Source: Corylus avellana
Lineage: Eukaryota; Streptophyta; Magnoliopsida; Fagales; Betulaceae
NCBI RefSeq assembly: GCF_901000735.1
Contig: NC_081542.1
Location: forward strand, 32,011,871-32,075,870
Direction: 5' to 3'
DNA: 64,000 bases
Position 1 is the first letter of the stretch. Every line of letters begins with the position of its first letter. Below the pieces are notes generated by a model. That model was given only the letters and a program-made list of their open reading frames with translations. It was not told where the DNA came from and searched no databases. Positions 1 through 12,157 of the stretch are shown here, piece by piece. Made by a program: the position numbers and the translations under genes.

Positions 1-39
1 TATCTGTTAATTTTGGTAGTATTTGTCACAACAAGCTTT

Positions 40-57
40 TGGCGCCATTGCCGGGGA
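40..57 (+). other. Primer binding site, tRNA-Asp type
   Basis: The sequence tggcgccattgccgggga lies seven bases after the LTR end (tttgtcacaaca). It differs at one position from the complement of the plant tRNA-Asp 3' end (TGGCGCCGTTGCCGGGGA), the usual primer site of Athila/Tat Gypsy elements. It marks the start of the internal region. Confidence 0.85.
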
Positions 58-403
58 TTGTTTAATTTTGTTTAGATTTTTTTTTTTCTTTTTCTTAGTT
101 TATTGTATTTTGTGATTAATTTTAATTTTTCCTATTTCTAATTATCGTACGTTCAGTCCCGTTCTGTAGTGGTGCGATCGAGCGCACCGCTGTAGGGCGA
201 TCAAGCGCAAAATTAGACAGCTGCGCTGAAGACGCTGTGTTTTGTTTTCTGTTTTGCAGTTCTGCCTCGAGTGCGATCGAGCGCACCAACCAGTGCGATC
301 GAGTGCACTATTAGACAACATCTACGTTCCAGCACTTCAGGCAGTTTGTGAGTCTCTTTTTATTTTTGTTTTGTTATTTAATTTTCTTTTTGTTGTTTTA
401 CTC

Positions 404-1294
404 ATGTGGGGAAACATTCCGACACCCCTTGAACCATGTTCATATTGCCATAACCCTTATCACCATGTTAAAGATTGTCTTTCAACAAGACAATTTTCTA
501 ACTATTCTGATAGGCATATGAACACCTCATTCTCTAAACCGGGGGACGGCGGCTATTTTGATTCCTATAACCCAGCATGGAGCCAACAGTCCAATTTCTC
601 ATGGCAAGCTCAAGTTTTTAGAAATCTTGCTCCACAATTTCATGAACTGCACCATCAATCATCTCCGCTGTTCTATGGTCAATCATACTCCTTTCTTAGC
701 CACACTGAGGCTATTATGCAGCTTCTAGAATACATTGCCAAATTAGAAGCATACCAAGAGGAGTCATCTCTCATCTATTGGCCTCCACATTACCAAGAAG
801 AGGAGCCATGTCCCATAAATGATCATTCATATTCCTGTCTTAGCCCCAGTTTGCGGCAATCCATTTTCAAGATAGAAGCTCATGAAGAGGAACCATCTCC
901 AATCGATTGGCTTCAACAATATCAAGAAGAACCACCTCCTTCGAAGAGTTCTACCTTAGAAGAATCGTGTTATGCCTTAGAAGAAGCAAGTTCTGCCTTA
1001 AAAGAAGCACTGTCAGTTTTTAAGAAATCATTTGAAAGGATGGAGGCTCACCATAAACAAAAAGCCGATATCTTCAAAGAAGAAGAAGAAGAGTGCCAAA
1101 GTCAGTTCGTGGCCAATCCTAATGGACACTACATGAAGGATGAGTGCACTTATTATCATGAGCAAGCTATCACCACACATGGGAGTGAAAAAATGGTTGA
1201 AAATCAAGTGAAGAAAGGAAGGATGAGCAAATTGAAGTTCCATAGGAGCCACATCAGGAAAAAGAAGAGAGCATTGAAACTCCTTCAACATTAG
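404..1294 (+). CDS. Gag-like protein of the non-autonomous element
   Basis: An open frame of 297 codons starts at the ATG at 404 (MWGNIPTPLEP). An upstream in-frame ATG at 242 exists, but the extra 54 codons translate leader sequence rich in the GCGATCGAGCGC motif, so 404 is preferred. Residues 12-25 form a CCHC zinc knuckle (CX2CX4HX4C: CSYCHNPYHHVKDC). A 'YNPAWSQQSNFSWQ' block follows, which matches the YNPGWRxHPNFSW signature of Athila gag proteins. The C-terminal half is acidic, with repeated E-E-P-S-P-I-D-W-like units and a coiled-coil-like EEAS/EALS stretch, and it ends in basic residues. It is expected to bind element RNA in virus-like particles. No catalytic domain follows. The frame is intact, but whether it is expressed is unknown. 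Confidence 0.6.
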   Translation: MWGNIPTPLEPCSYCHNPYHHVKDCLSTRQFSNYSDRHMNTSFSKPGDGGYFDSYNPAWSQQSNFSWQAQVFRNLAPQFHELHHQSSPLFYGQSYSFLSHTEAIMQLLEYIAKLEAYQEESSLIYWPPHYQEEEPCPINDHSYSCLSPSLRQSIFKIEAHEEEPSPIDWLQQYQEEPPPSKSSTLEESCYALEEASSALKEALSVFKKSFERMEAHHKQKADIFKEEEEECQSQFVANPNGHYMKDECTYYHEQAITTHGSEKMVENQVKKGRMSKLKFHRSHIRKKKRALKLLQH

Positions 1295-2994
1295 CTCTTA
1301 TTACTGGAACACCAAAAAGCCAGGAGAGCAGTCTGTTAGAGCTACCATGAGGACATCAAGATGAAAAAACTCCCTGAGAATTCTCCTTATATTATTACAG
1401 TTCATGATTTCCTTCCAGATGAGAAACAGTTTGAGAAGACTCAGAGTGGTCCACCCCGATCTACTGACATTTGGAATCACCTTGCAATAGGAAGAATTCA
1501 TTCTCTTTGGTGCAAGAGAAGAAAAGACTGGTGCTTCAAGTTTAAAAGGAGACAACAGTCTGGCTGAAGACATTAAACTTAGCGTTCATGGGAGGCACTC
1601 CACAGCATATCCTTTTGATTTCTTTGTTTGTTTGTTTGTTTTATTTTTATTTTTATTTTTATTTTTTTTTTATTTTGTTTTTTTTTTTTCCATTGTTATT
1701 TTAGTGTTTTGTTTTTAAGGAACAAGTGTGCCTGCGTTCAAGTTTTGGGGTGTGCTATGAGCCATGCCAGTCCACACAGTTTTCTCCATCTCCCAGGTGA
1801 GATCTTTTCATGCTATACACACATTGGGGACAATGTGTAATTTAAGTTTGAGGGTATGGGGGACACTTACACACACTTTGTCTCAGTTTAATAGTTCAGT
1901 TTTTTTTTTTTTTTTTTAAATGCATGTTCATGATTGTCTTAAATTTTTGGTTGATCTGAAAAAAATTGTGTTTTGATTTCATTGGTGAGCTTAAAATTTT
2001 GAACACATGATCTGATGATAGAGTTTTTAAGTTGGTTACGTACTTTAGGCATTTGAGAATTCACATATTTGATCTAGTCTACACAAGCATATTAGCATAT
2101 AATTTGTGGGGTATGACATAAGAGTATGATGTGTATGTTTTGATGTTTTGGGTGAAACTGGATGACTTATTGGTTGGATACTTTGGCATAATTTTGATAA
2201 TTTTAAAAAAAAAATAATAATAATATGATCATGGATAAGCTTTTCACTTAGTAACTAGACCTCTTGCCTCATTAAGCAATGAGTGTTCACGTCAAAAGGT
2301 GAAGAATTTTGATTTGGTTAATGTCATGGTTAGTTGGTTTCGTAGGCTTTTTGACTCGAGTTAGTAAGTCCTTAGGGATGTCTTTATACCTAATGCCCTA
2401 AAACCATCTGGTTTGAGAGTCATTGACTTAACACTCGTTACATGGGTCAATTAGAAAGCTTAAGGGAACCTAACACTGCAGAGCTTGACCAAAAAGAAAA
2501 AGAAAAGAAAAGCAAGTTATGCCATAGTTATTCATTCTGATGAGGATTTCAGTGAACTTTGAAATATTGAGACATTACACATTGGAAATAATTGGAAGCT
2601 TCATATTTATGTGCTAGTTCACTGTACACTATTTCGAACTTGTGATGCCTTAGCCTTCATTTTGTAAGTAATTAGACTTTAAAATTCTAATTCATTGAAA
2701 TGATGGAGTTTATCTTTTTAAGCTTGCCAATGAATGAAAACCATGGTCTTGAGTGATACTTCAATTTTTGGATCACATGAACTTTGCATAATGTTTGTGG
2801 GTAACATTCCTGGAAAACCCTCACGAGAGTTCACTCGTCCTCTAGGGAATGCCTAGGGGTTTAAAAGGCTTCTTGCATACGCTAAATGTAGTCGTACATC
2901 CCACGAAAGATGAATTTATCTTTTTATTTCTGTTTTTCATTTTGATTTTAGTTTTGTATTGCTAAGGGACTAGCAATATGTAAGTTTGGGGGTG

Positions 2995-4290
2995 TGATAA
3001 GGGCAAAAATATTCATATTTTAGCTCCTTAATTTACACTTATTAATTTCTTAGTTTTTTTTTTTTTTTTTCTTCTATTTTATTTCCTTTTTTTTTTTTGT
3101 GTGTGTTTTCTATGTTTTTGTTGGTCATGGAAGAAAATGAAGCATTTTTGGAAGTCTCAGGCTTAAAGGACAAAATTGGGAAAAAGCTAGAAGTCTTGGA
3201 TCAAAAGGAAGCACCCAAAGGCAGTGCGCTTGAGCGCACTACACCTAGGCTCGAGCGCATTTGGGCTCAAGCGTCCATCACCAGAGATCGATTCGCAGGT
3301 GTGCGATCGAGCGCACTCGGGCGCTGGAGAATATTCAGACATGCAACAAGGCTCGTTTTCCTTCCTAAACTTGGATTTCTAAGACCTAGTTGTAATAGGA
3401 CCTAGCCCTCCGAATTTCCTAGGATTACTAGGGCTTCTAAGATTCTCCTAAGCCCTATAAATAGACCTCTAAGCCTCACAACTCAGGACACCATTCAATA
3501 GACAAATTTTTTATACGCTTGCTTGGAGAGGAGAATTTGGAGGCTACTTCTAAGAGCAGTTTTTGGTTCTTTCTTTTCCCTTTATTTTAATTATGTGTAA
3601 CTAAATACTTTAGTAGGGCTAGATTGAAGCCCTAATTATGTTTTTCTAATATTTCAATATTGGTGCCTTTGTGATAATCATGATGCTTAACTTGATTAAT
3701 TTCTGTTTTATCAAATTCCTCATATGAATGTGCCTAATCAACATATGCATGTGGTATGGATTAGTTATTTAAGTCAATTCGGATGATCGAGTCCTAGGCT
3801 TAATATAGTGACAAAAGAATTTCCTCACGGGTTCTTGGGTTAATCAACATGGAAAACCGGGAGGAGACACCCATGTCCTAGGTTCCTTGTTTTATCGATT
3901 TCCACAGATTTATGCTTTCTTAAAGAACAACTTAGTAGACACCCATGCCTAATTCGTTGCTTAGGGAGATCAATAGCTTAAGGAGTAGACACCCATGCCC
4001 TTAGGTTTGCAAACTTTAAGTATTCATAATATGATTAGAGCATTGGAATATTGTTATATTATTTGAGCATGATTAGTGGTGGATATCAAAGCCCTACCTT
4101 TATCTTTATTAATTCAAAAATCAATCTTTGTCTTGTTTTAATTATGAAATTAATTTTAAGCATAATTTACGGCAATCCTCGTGGGAATGATCTCGTACTT
4201 GCACCCTATACTACTGTTTTGATCTTTTGCACTTGCAAGTTAAAATGTAGCAAATATTATCTATTAATTTAGTTAGTATTTGTCACTACA
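2995..4290 (+). repeat. 3' LTR, Athila-like family 1
   Basis: This LTR runs from TGATAAGG to ...TTTGTCACTACA. Its end matches the LTR end at 21-33 (TTTGTCACAACA). The TATA box is TATAAATAG at 3456-3464. The U5 part holds the recurring block 'gtagacacccatgcc' and the 'cttgcacc..gatcttttgcacttgc' stretch that is shared with the LTRs at 12182-13455 and 31622-32825. Between 3223 and 3320 it carries several GCGATCGAGCGCAC-like motifs. The sequence before 2995 is the polypurine tract. Confidence 0.85.
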
Positions 4291-4472
4291 GTGGGTAATA
4301 TTGACTATGACACCCTTATTGACTTGCAAGGGGATTTACTACAACTTTTGAGGTTGCCGACGTGGATCAAGAATTGGCTGAGCACGAACCTTATGAGACT
4401 ACGGACGTTAAGGTGATGTTACTATTCATTCTTGTAATTTAGGACTCTAAAATTTTTATAAGGAGGGAGGAG
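4291..4472 (+). mobile_element. 3' internal tail of a Gypsy element with polypurine tract
   Basis: This short strip lies between the Athila-like LTR and the family-G LTR. It reads as a decayed coding tail (…DTLIDLQGDLLQLL…), then non-coding DNA, ending in the purine run aaggagggaggag (4460-4472) directly before TGTAATATCC. That arrangement is what is expected just upstream of a 3' LTR. The rest of that element's interior is not seen to the left, because the Athila-like element occupies the position. Confidence 0.55.
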
Positions 4473-6675
4473 TGTAATATCCCAAAAATAAATTAGAGTT
4501 AAGTACACTCTAATTATGATGTTAGGGTTGGTTCTCATTTGGTAAAGTGTAAGACCTTAGAATTTTTAAAAGAATTTACAGTTATTTTGAATGTTCAACA
4601 AAGGTACAGAATGTTCGATGCTTGTAGTACTGAAGAATCAGCTTATTCTCGTCCTTAGCCTTTTTTTGTAAATACATGGTAACCAAATGGAATGATTATG
4701 ATAATGAGTATGAGATAAATTACAGTATGAAGGTTAATGAATAATTCCTTAAGGACAATAAAGTATATGAAACACCGTCCTAAGAGGAAAATCTTAGATT
4801 TTTGAATCCCAAGAAGACACTCAAAAATATTGGGATGGATATCATGACGTTTGTCTCGGAAAGAGCTTTTCAAAGTGGGGTTCACATGCGCAATTTCGAG
4901 ACCCGTAGCAAAATTTATGCATGTTTTACTAAACATTGCGCAATCGATCAAACTGCTGAAAAAGTCAACTCCAAACATTTGTTGGGAAGTACCAAACGTT
5001 TGATAGGAAGCACACCACTAAACATTCAACAAAAAGTACACCGAACATTCCTAACAGTATGTTAGGAAAGTACAGACAAGGTGCTCAGGTGTATGTCTAA
5101 AATTGGACAGGGGACCACCGAATGTTCGTTGACCATACGTTCGAAGGGGGACCACTAGGTAATGACCAAACATGCAAATCACTGTGTAATAGTAGACTAA
5201 ATGTTCGATCCTAAGTACAGAACGTCAGCGCCCACAACTTTTTCAACCCTATAAATGCCCCTCCCTACACGACCTTTAAACCCCATTCCGCCCATGTTGC
5301 CTTATAGAACCTCTGTTTGAGTGTTTGTGAGAGTTCTTAAAGGAGAATGAGGGATTTCTTGGAGATTTTACTTCAAGGAGGTAATCTTCGAAGCCTAGCT
5401 TGTTCTTTACTTATTGTTATGTTGTGTAAGTGCTTTTCATAGTTAGCTTACTTGGTAGTTTTGAGCTTCTAATTATGTTATTGGCCTTAATCTTGGTTTA
5501 AGCTTGAATTAACATTTTGATGATATTAGATGTAGTTTCTTCTGCATGGAGATGTTAGTTGGGGTTTGGATTCTATTAGGATCATGATAAGGCCTTAGGA
5601 CTTGCTTAGAGGTGGTTTAGTGGCTTTTTGGCTCAAAACGGGTTTTCTGCCTAGCACCAAACATTCGCACATCTCTGTCCGAACGTTCGATGTTGTGGCC
5701 AAATGTTCGCACCTCTTTGGCTGAACATTCAATGGTCAGACAGAAATTCTGTTTTGGACATATATAGGTCTAATGCTTGCTTGAGCTTGAGTTTAGAACT
5801 AATGATAGGTCTCTTCTTAGATTTTGAGTTTGTGAAGCCTCAAGAGGATTTTATGGAGGAGCTTTACGACAGAAGTGAGTACAAACTCACATGAATACTT
5901 ATTGTTACTTTCCTCGCACTGCACAACTATTTTATATATATCAAACATGCATATTTACAACTCTCGCAAAATACATCTTGGATTATTGTGAACTCTATTT
6001 TGTGAAAACGTATGTTGATTAACAAGATAATCAAATGATGAGACTTATAAAAGCATGCATGTAAAAGACGGATAAGATTAATTGCATCGTATAACATGAT
6101 ACACTAGTGCATACAGGATAATGGCCATGGACTTACTATACAGGTTAACTCTTTGGTCAAATGCATGTGTATTTATATGGGCCTTGGATCTAACGGTTAT
6201 TCGTGACCGGCTCATCCATGTTTGACTAGTTAGTCACTATAAGACGGACATCATTAGTAGAGTGGGCCACCCGAGGTCGGACTCAGTTGGGCTGCTAGTT
6301 ATGGACGGTAGCGTACAATATCTAGGGCATCAGTATTGTATTACAGGTCCATCGGGACCGCGCCAGCCCTACCGAGAAAAGGTAATATCTTAGGTAGACC
6401 ATACGGTTTGAACTAGAATGCATATTACAGCATATACTATATCTATATTGCATCTTTAATAAACTGCCACCTTATAATGCTGCATGTGATTTATAAACAA
6501 CTAAGTTCACCATTTAATGGCATGTACGTCATGTGCATTTATACTCACTAAGTCATCAGACTTACCCTTGTATTATTTTCCACTTTTCCCCCCATACGTA
6601 TATATGAGCTATTATAGATAGTTTAGCAAAAGATGGATACCGTGAAGCATCTGGTTATTGTGGATAACTTTGATA
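4473..6675 (+). repeat. Gypsy LTR, family G (plus copy)
   Basis: This LTR starts TGTAATATCCCAAAAATA, a typical Gypsy LTR start, after a polypurine tract, so it is a 3' LTR. A second copy in reverse lies at 36641-38819, and the two align over about 2.2 kb. TATAAAT at 5250-5256 is the core promoter. Many GAAnnTTC palindromes flank the promoter (for example 4589, 4609, 5043, 5120, 5681, 5723), mostly in CpG-decayed form. The right end is cut off near 6675, where SIRE LTR sequence begins. The expected remaining bases are not adjacent. Confidence 0.7.
5250..5256 (+). promoter_or_regulatory. TATA box of family-G LTR
   Basis: TATAAAT follows 'tttcaaccc' and precedes a C-rich stretch. The reverse copy has the equivalent box at 38050-38056, so it is conserved between the two LTR copies. 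Confidence 0.55.
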
Positions 6676-6683
6676 GAATATAA

Positions 6684-7893
6684 GGATCGAGTTCTACCTC
6701 TTGCAACCAAAAATATTGAAGTAAGCCACTAAGCCATTTCATCAAACACAAAACATGCACATCAAAATAAGTAAACAAACACAACCACAACACAGAGTTT
6801 GTTTATGAAGTGGAAAACCCTTGAGCACCTCAAGGTAAAAACAACTCCGGGGAAGCCAAACCCAAGAAATCACTAAAAGGAGACTCACAGTTACAGAATA
6901 GACGATACCCACACCCATGAGCCCCTCTAAACTTAGTAAGAATAATAAACCTCCCAGCTTGTCTCCATCCTGACCATCTTCAAGCAACAACTTCCTTTAC
7001 AAACCCTTCGGTAGACTTCTTCAACAAACGCCAACCAAATATTCAAGCGTTATCAATGAGCGAGCAAGGCAACATGCCAAACAAGAGAATGGACAGCTTC
7101 AAGCTATATCACATCCCCTCTTGAAAATCAATACCACCAGAATCCATTGTTGGTGGAGAAAATGAGACTTCAAAGAAGAGAGAGCTCTCAAAATAAAATC
7201 CTAAAGTCTGAATAGTGAATAGTGATTGAAATCCTTTTATAGAGGAAACAATTCCTTCGTCGCTTCATAATGGGACACTTTCTCGTTATGATGGGAAGAA
7301 CAGATTTTGCAAATCTGAAACTCCCACATCTTAATGAGACAGCAATCCCGTTCTGACGGGAAACCAAACTCCCTCTACATCATCACATGTTCCATCTTGA
7401 CGAACCAATTGACAAGAAACTAAAGAATCCAACTTTGGTCCCGTTACATGTCCCGTTTTGACGGGGTTTCTGACGAGAAACCAAAGGGTCCAATTTTGCC
7501 CTCATCACATCCGTGTCTTGACGCACTTCCTGGTGGGAAACCAGGGAGACCAGCTGCTACTCCCGTCAAATCCTCTTCCTGAGGCCATTCCTGATGAGAA
7601 ACCAAGGAGTCCAAAAATGCTCTCTTCACATCCTCGTTTTGATGAGCTTCCTGATAAGAAAATAGGGAGGCCAATATTTGCTCCCATCACATGTTCCGTT
7701 ATGACGGAAAAATAGCGGGCTCTTTATTTAGTCCCGTTATGAGCCTCGTTCTAACGACATTACTGATAGGAAACCAAGGAACTTCTTAGAAGACCCTAAA
7801 AGCACTAGGGACACCCCAAACAAACCCTAAAAGTTTTAAACTCATAAGCATTACATGAACGGTCCTTGAATTTGGCCAATCTAAAACCTAACA
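6684..7893 (-). repeat. SIRE-type Copia LTR, copy A (3' LTR)
   Basis: On the minus strand this LTR starts TGTTAGGTTTTAG at 7893. The same sequence occurs at 24731-25949 and, interrupted, at 30659-33060. The next bases upstream on the minus strand are purine-rich (reverse of atctctccttttgg), so this is a 3' LTR with its interior to the right. Between about 7330 and 7770 it contains tandem units of about 57-65 bp, each with a 'ttctgacgggaaacca'-like core. The left boundary is blurred, because the first bases (ggatcgagttctacc) differ from the better-preserved end of copy C. Confidence 0.75.
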
Positions 7894-8159
7894 ATCTCTC
7901 CTTTTGGCCATTTAATGACAAAACCCTAAAACAAAGGTTTGAAACTTTTACAGAGCACAAGACCACAATAGAACACACAAGACCTACACAAAGGCCATAA
8001 GTCCATAACTTCCAAAAAAACAAACCAAAGTGCTAAGTCAAGAGGACCTTTACCAAGACTATTGTTGCGCTGTTTAAATGAAACACAACCCAACGGTTTT
8101 CTCTTAAAGCAAGCTCAAGAGCAAGGAGAAGAAAACTATAATCTGAAACATGTCACACA
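7894..8159 (-). mobile_element. SIRE Copia internal 3' end (fragment)
   Basis: This is non-coding DNA next to LTR copy A. It begins with the polypurine tract, whose complement is 'atctctccttttggcca'. The phrase 'ctccttttggccatttaatgaca' resembles the 'ctcccccattttgtcataa' boxes at 13604 and 26550, a repeated polypurine-like motif typical of SIRE 3' regions. No open frame is credible here. The right limit is approximate, where Athila-like sequence takes over. Confidence 0.5.
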
Positions 8160-8906
8160 AGAAATGTTATTGCATGCTAGTCTACAAAATTAAAAATAAC
8201 AAGCAGCAAAAACAAAAACTACTCTCTCTCCACTGTCGTATGAAACATGATTGCATTTAGTATATGCAACAAGCCCTTTAAACCCCTAGGCATCCCTAGT
8301 AAGACGAGTGAAGTCTTATGAGGGTTTAATAGAAATGTTACCCACAAACATTATGCAAAAGTTCATGTTATCCAAAAATTGAAGTATCACTAAAAATCAA
8401 AGATTTTCATTCATTAGCAAGCTTAAAAAGATAAAATCCATCTTCTCAATGAATTGAATTTTAAAGTCTAATCAATTACGAAAGACAGGCTAAGGCATCT
8501 CAAGTTCGAAACAATGTAAAATGAACTATTACATAAATATGAAGTTTCCAATTATTTCCAATGTGTAATGTCTCAATATCTCAAATTTCACTAAAATCCT
8601 CATCAGAATGAATAACTATGGCATAACTTTCTTTTTCTTCTTTTTGGACAGGCTGTGCAATGTTTCATTCCCTTAAGCTTTATAATTGACCCATATAACG
8701 AGTGTTATGCCAATGACTCCCAAACCAGAAGGTTTTAGGGCATTAGGTGTAAAGACACCCCTAAGGACTTACTAACTCAAGTCAAAAAGGCAATGAAACC
8801 AAACTAACCATGACATTAACCAAATCAAAATTCTCACCTTTTGACGTGAACACCCATTACATAATGAGGCAAGAGGTCCAATTACTTAGTGAAAAGCTTA
8901 TCAATG

Positions 8907-8944
<38 letters not shown>

Positions 8945-9543
8945 AAAGTATCCACCCAACAAGTCTCCCAGCTTCACCCAAGACATTGAAACATACACAA
9001 TCAGATTCACATGTCATACCCCACATTTTATGTGCTAATGTGCTTATGTCAAATCAAATCAAACAAGTGAATTCCTCATATGCTCAAAATAACTAATCAA
9101 ACTTAGAAACTCTATCATTAGATCACACTTCTTAGATCAACAAAAATTTTAAGATAGACATGAACATGCACTTTATCTTCAAAAACAATAACAAAAATAG
9201 GGACAAAGTGTGCGTAAAGTGTCTCAAATACCCCCAAACTTAAATTACACATTGTCCCCATTGTGTATATAGCATGAAAAGATCTCACTTGGGAGATGTG
9301 GAAAACTGGCTGGAATGGTATGGCATGGCTCATAGCACACCCCCAAACATGAACACAAGCACACTTGTCCCTGAAAAACAAGACACTAAAATAACAACAA
9401 AAAACAAAAAGAACTAAAAAAAAATAACAGAAAAATAAAATGAAAACAAACAAGAAATAAAAAGGGTATGTTGTGGGGTGCCTTCCATGAGCGCTAAGTT
9501 TAACATCTTCAGCCAGACTGTTGTACTTCTCCCTGTTGGTCTA

Positions 9544-10645
9544 TCACTGCAGGGTAGAAGATGATGCCCCTAAAGAAGGTGGCAATCGTGCCAGAATGGA
9601 CCGCAGCAGTCCTTCTTGATTTTGTAATTGTTGGTCAGCCAAGCACTTGTCCTCCCAGGCTTCCCTTCTTTGATTAGCCAGCTCAAATTGGAGGAATGAC
9701 AACTCGTCACAAAGGAATTGATAGTGTGAAATGCCCATAGTGATGGTCTCCTCCTCTTGGAGGCCCATCCATGTCCTTAGGCTCCTCCTCAACCCTCTCT
9801 GCCACGACTACTGGTGCTCGCGGTACCCGTGGCATATGAGAATAACTTTGATTCCACTGGATTTTGCCAAATTGTAGGTGGTTGGTGACAGGTTCATATG
9901 TTGGAGTGCCCTTAATTCCCTTTTCCTGAAGTATATAAGTGAGAAGCAACGGGAAAGGTGATCCTCATTTGTTGGTACTGTCTGTACCTTGTACATGCAC
10001 CCTGTCCCAAAACTTATACATTTGGCTCCAGATGAGCTTAGGAATGGAGCACCAATAGCCTTTATGAAAGGCATAAAGTGCTTTGAGAAAGAGGTCTCGT
10101 CTTTGAGTTTTGTGTCCCAAGGGACATGCATTCCGATGCAGGATAAAGTTCACAAGCCAGAGTTGTGGAGGCATCTTGGCCTTGCCACCTGGATTGCAGT
10201 GATCATCGGCGTACTGTCCTCCACACATGTCTCCAATGATTTCTGCAATACTGAGCATTGGGGGTTCTTCTTCAAATTGTTCATCCTCTGGAGGGTACTC
10301 ATTACTGTACTTTAGAGCAACGACGATGTATGTAGAAGTGACCTCAATGTAGACGCCTTTACTAGATGAGGACATGACACTTGGCTTGTTGCAATCGAAA
10401 GTGAGGTGCTCATAAAATTGTGTGATCAGGCTCTTGTAGGTGGTTAAGTTGACTGGCTTGAACAACCTCTTCAACCCATGGCACTTGAACTCTTCAACCG
10501 CCCATCTAGTAGCTTCAAAATTCTTGAAATCATCTTGGATTGCAAATGTAGTCTCCAGAATGAGCTTCCTCTGCTAAAAAGTGGGTCGGGATGTAGTAGC
10601 CTTGGCCCTAGAAACTTGAGAGGAGGAAGCACGAGTCTTTGGCAT
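9544..10645 (-). pseudogene. Plant-mobile/'putative plant transposon protein' ORF of the Athila-like element
   Basis: The frame starts at the ATG at 10645 (MPKTRASSSQVSRAKA). One in-frame TAG follows after about 22 codons, and the frame then runs open to 9965. A frameshift or stop separates the remaining part (9949-9544). The middle part has the pattern of the plant transposon protein family (Pfam PF20167-like): LWLVNFILHRNACPLGHKT, then a helical LFLKALYAFHKGYWCSIPKLIW. The C-terminal part is rich in Q/E and ends LPPSLGASSSTLQ. The family's function is unknown, but such ORFs commonly occupy the gag position in non-autonomous Athila-like elements. The stop codon and frame break indicate an inactive copy. 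The family assignment is from pattern recognition and needs a profile search. Confidence 0.55.
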
Positions 10646-11023
10646 TTTTCAAGTTGGTTCAGGACTTTTGTCGAGCACCTGGTGTGTAACTTCAAAAATA
10701 ATGGTGCAAAACCAGCCCCTTACAAAACAGCGAAACCAACCAGAACAAAACACAATCCATACACTCGGATTGTGCGTGTCACAAAACAGAAACAAATGGA
10801 GGAAAATGGTGTGGAATGTAAATATGGGGTAAGGAATGGGAGAATAAAATGAAAAATAGAGATGAAGGGACGGTGGTGGAGTGTAGGGGTTGTGTGTTGT
10901 GGTGTGTGGCGGTGCAAAGGTGGCCGGTGATGGAGTTGGGCGGCATTGGGTGTATGCATGAGTGGTGCGGTGAGAGCAGAGAGTTGCACGACGCAAGAGA
11001 AAGTGAAGGGGAGAAGGGGGTTT

Positions 11024-11756
11024 TGATAAGTGCTAAAATATTCATATTTTAGCCCCTTAATTTATATTTGTTAATTTCTTAGTTTTGTTATTTGGTGCTA
11101 TTTTATTTCCTTTTTGTGTTTTCTGTGTTTCATAGGTTTTTGGAAGAAAATGAAGAATTTCTAGAAAGTTTGAGCATAAAGGACAAAATTGGAAAAAATC
11201 TAGAAGTCTTGGATCAAGAGGAAGAATTGCACTACACCTAGGCTCGAGCGCATCAGCGCTCGAACACCCTAGCCAAGGAGCGAGCATAGGCGTGCGCTCG
11301 TGAGCATAAGAAGAAGCATTGATCGCAACTACGATCGAGTGTAGTAGAAGAACGATCGAGCGTAGCCACGCACTTGACTGCATACAGGCTAGGGTCGAGC
11401 ACACTCGGGCGCTGGAGAAAATTCAGATGCTGCCAAGACTCATTTTCCTTCCCAAACTTGGTTTCCCAAGCCCTAGTTGAACTAGGACTTTAAACCTATG
11501 AATTTACTAGGGTTTCTAGGATTTCTAGGGTTTTCCTAAGCCTATAAATAGACCTTTAAGCCTCACAATTGGAAGGAGAATTGAAGACAAGCTTTTGGGT
11601 AGGAGAGGAATTGGAGGCTCAGTTTAGAAGCGTTTTTGATTCTTTCTTTTCTCTTTATTTTAATTATGTGTAACTAACTTTTAGTTAGGGGCTAGATTGA
11701 AGCCCTAATCATGTCTTTTTAGGATTTCAATATTGGCACCTTTTCTACAGGTTTGT
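11024..11756 (+). repeat. Truncated Athila-like LTR, plus orientation
   Basis: This fragment begins TGATAAGTGCTAAAATATTC, like the LTR at 2995, with TATAAATAG at 11543-11551. It ends abruptly after 'caatattggcaccttttc', so only the first ~730 bases are present. It lies inside the leader of the minus-strand element, which resumes at about 11757 with 'cgctcgatcacac' motifs. Confidence 0.65.
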
Positions 11757-12157
11757 GACCTAAAAATAGGTCACGTGAGCCTCTGGTCAAGTGCGCTCGA
11801 TCACACTCGCGTAAAGGGTGAGTGTGCTTGGGTGCGTTCGCGCGCGCAGGGGTGCAAGGGTGAGAATGTGGTTGAGCGCACAGCTAGGTGCGCTTGATCA
11901 CACTTGTGCAGAACAGAAACATAAACAAAAACATAAAAGAGAACAATAGATTTAATGCCCTGCAGCAGTGCGCTCGATCACACCGCTACAGAACGGGACT
12001 GCATGTACGAAAACCAGACAACAAAAAAATTAAATTAAAGCGAAATTTAACTAATTAAAGGAAAACAAAAAAATAAATTTTAAAATTAACAACAAAATAA
12101 AATTAAAACAAAACAAAATTAACTGAGGGAAAACAAATTCTAAACAAAATCAAACAA

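Larger units (their letters stand above)
1..4290 (+). mobile_element. Non-autonomous Athila-like Gypsy element (gag-only)
   Basis: The window opens in the last ~33 bases of a 5' LTR, followed by a tRNA-Asp-type primer binding site, a leader, one gag-like reading frame, about 1.7 kb of non-coding DNA, a polypurine tract (aagtttgggggtg, 2982-2994) and a full 3' LTR (2995-4290). No protease, reverse transcriptase, RNase H or integrase is present in the 3 kb interior, so the element must have been mobilised in trans. The stretch 1295-2994 has no gene but carries blocks that recur in the other Athila-like copies: 'acattggggacaatgtgtaa' near 1823 and 'actagcaatatgtaagttt' near 2970. The plus-strand order and the TGATAAGG LTR start are seen directly. 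The Athila assignment rests on the tRNA-Asp site and the gag style. Confidence 0.8.

Noticed and set aside
1628..1840. Phe-rich hydrophobic frame, also seen near 9118-9453 in reverse
   Set aside because: T-rich non-coding 3' region of Athila-like elements, conserved as DNA (polypurine/'acaatgtgtaa' block), not as protein.
10649..10996. Overlapping minus frames rich in Thr, His and Pro
   Set aside because: Three overlapping frames of biased composition in the leader of the Athila-like element, with no domain. The leader is GT-rich on the plus strand.
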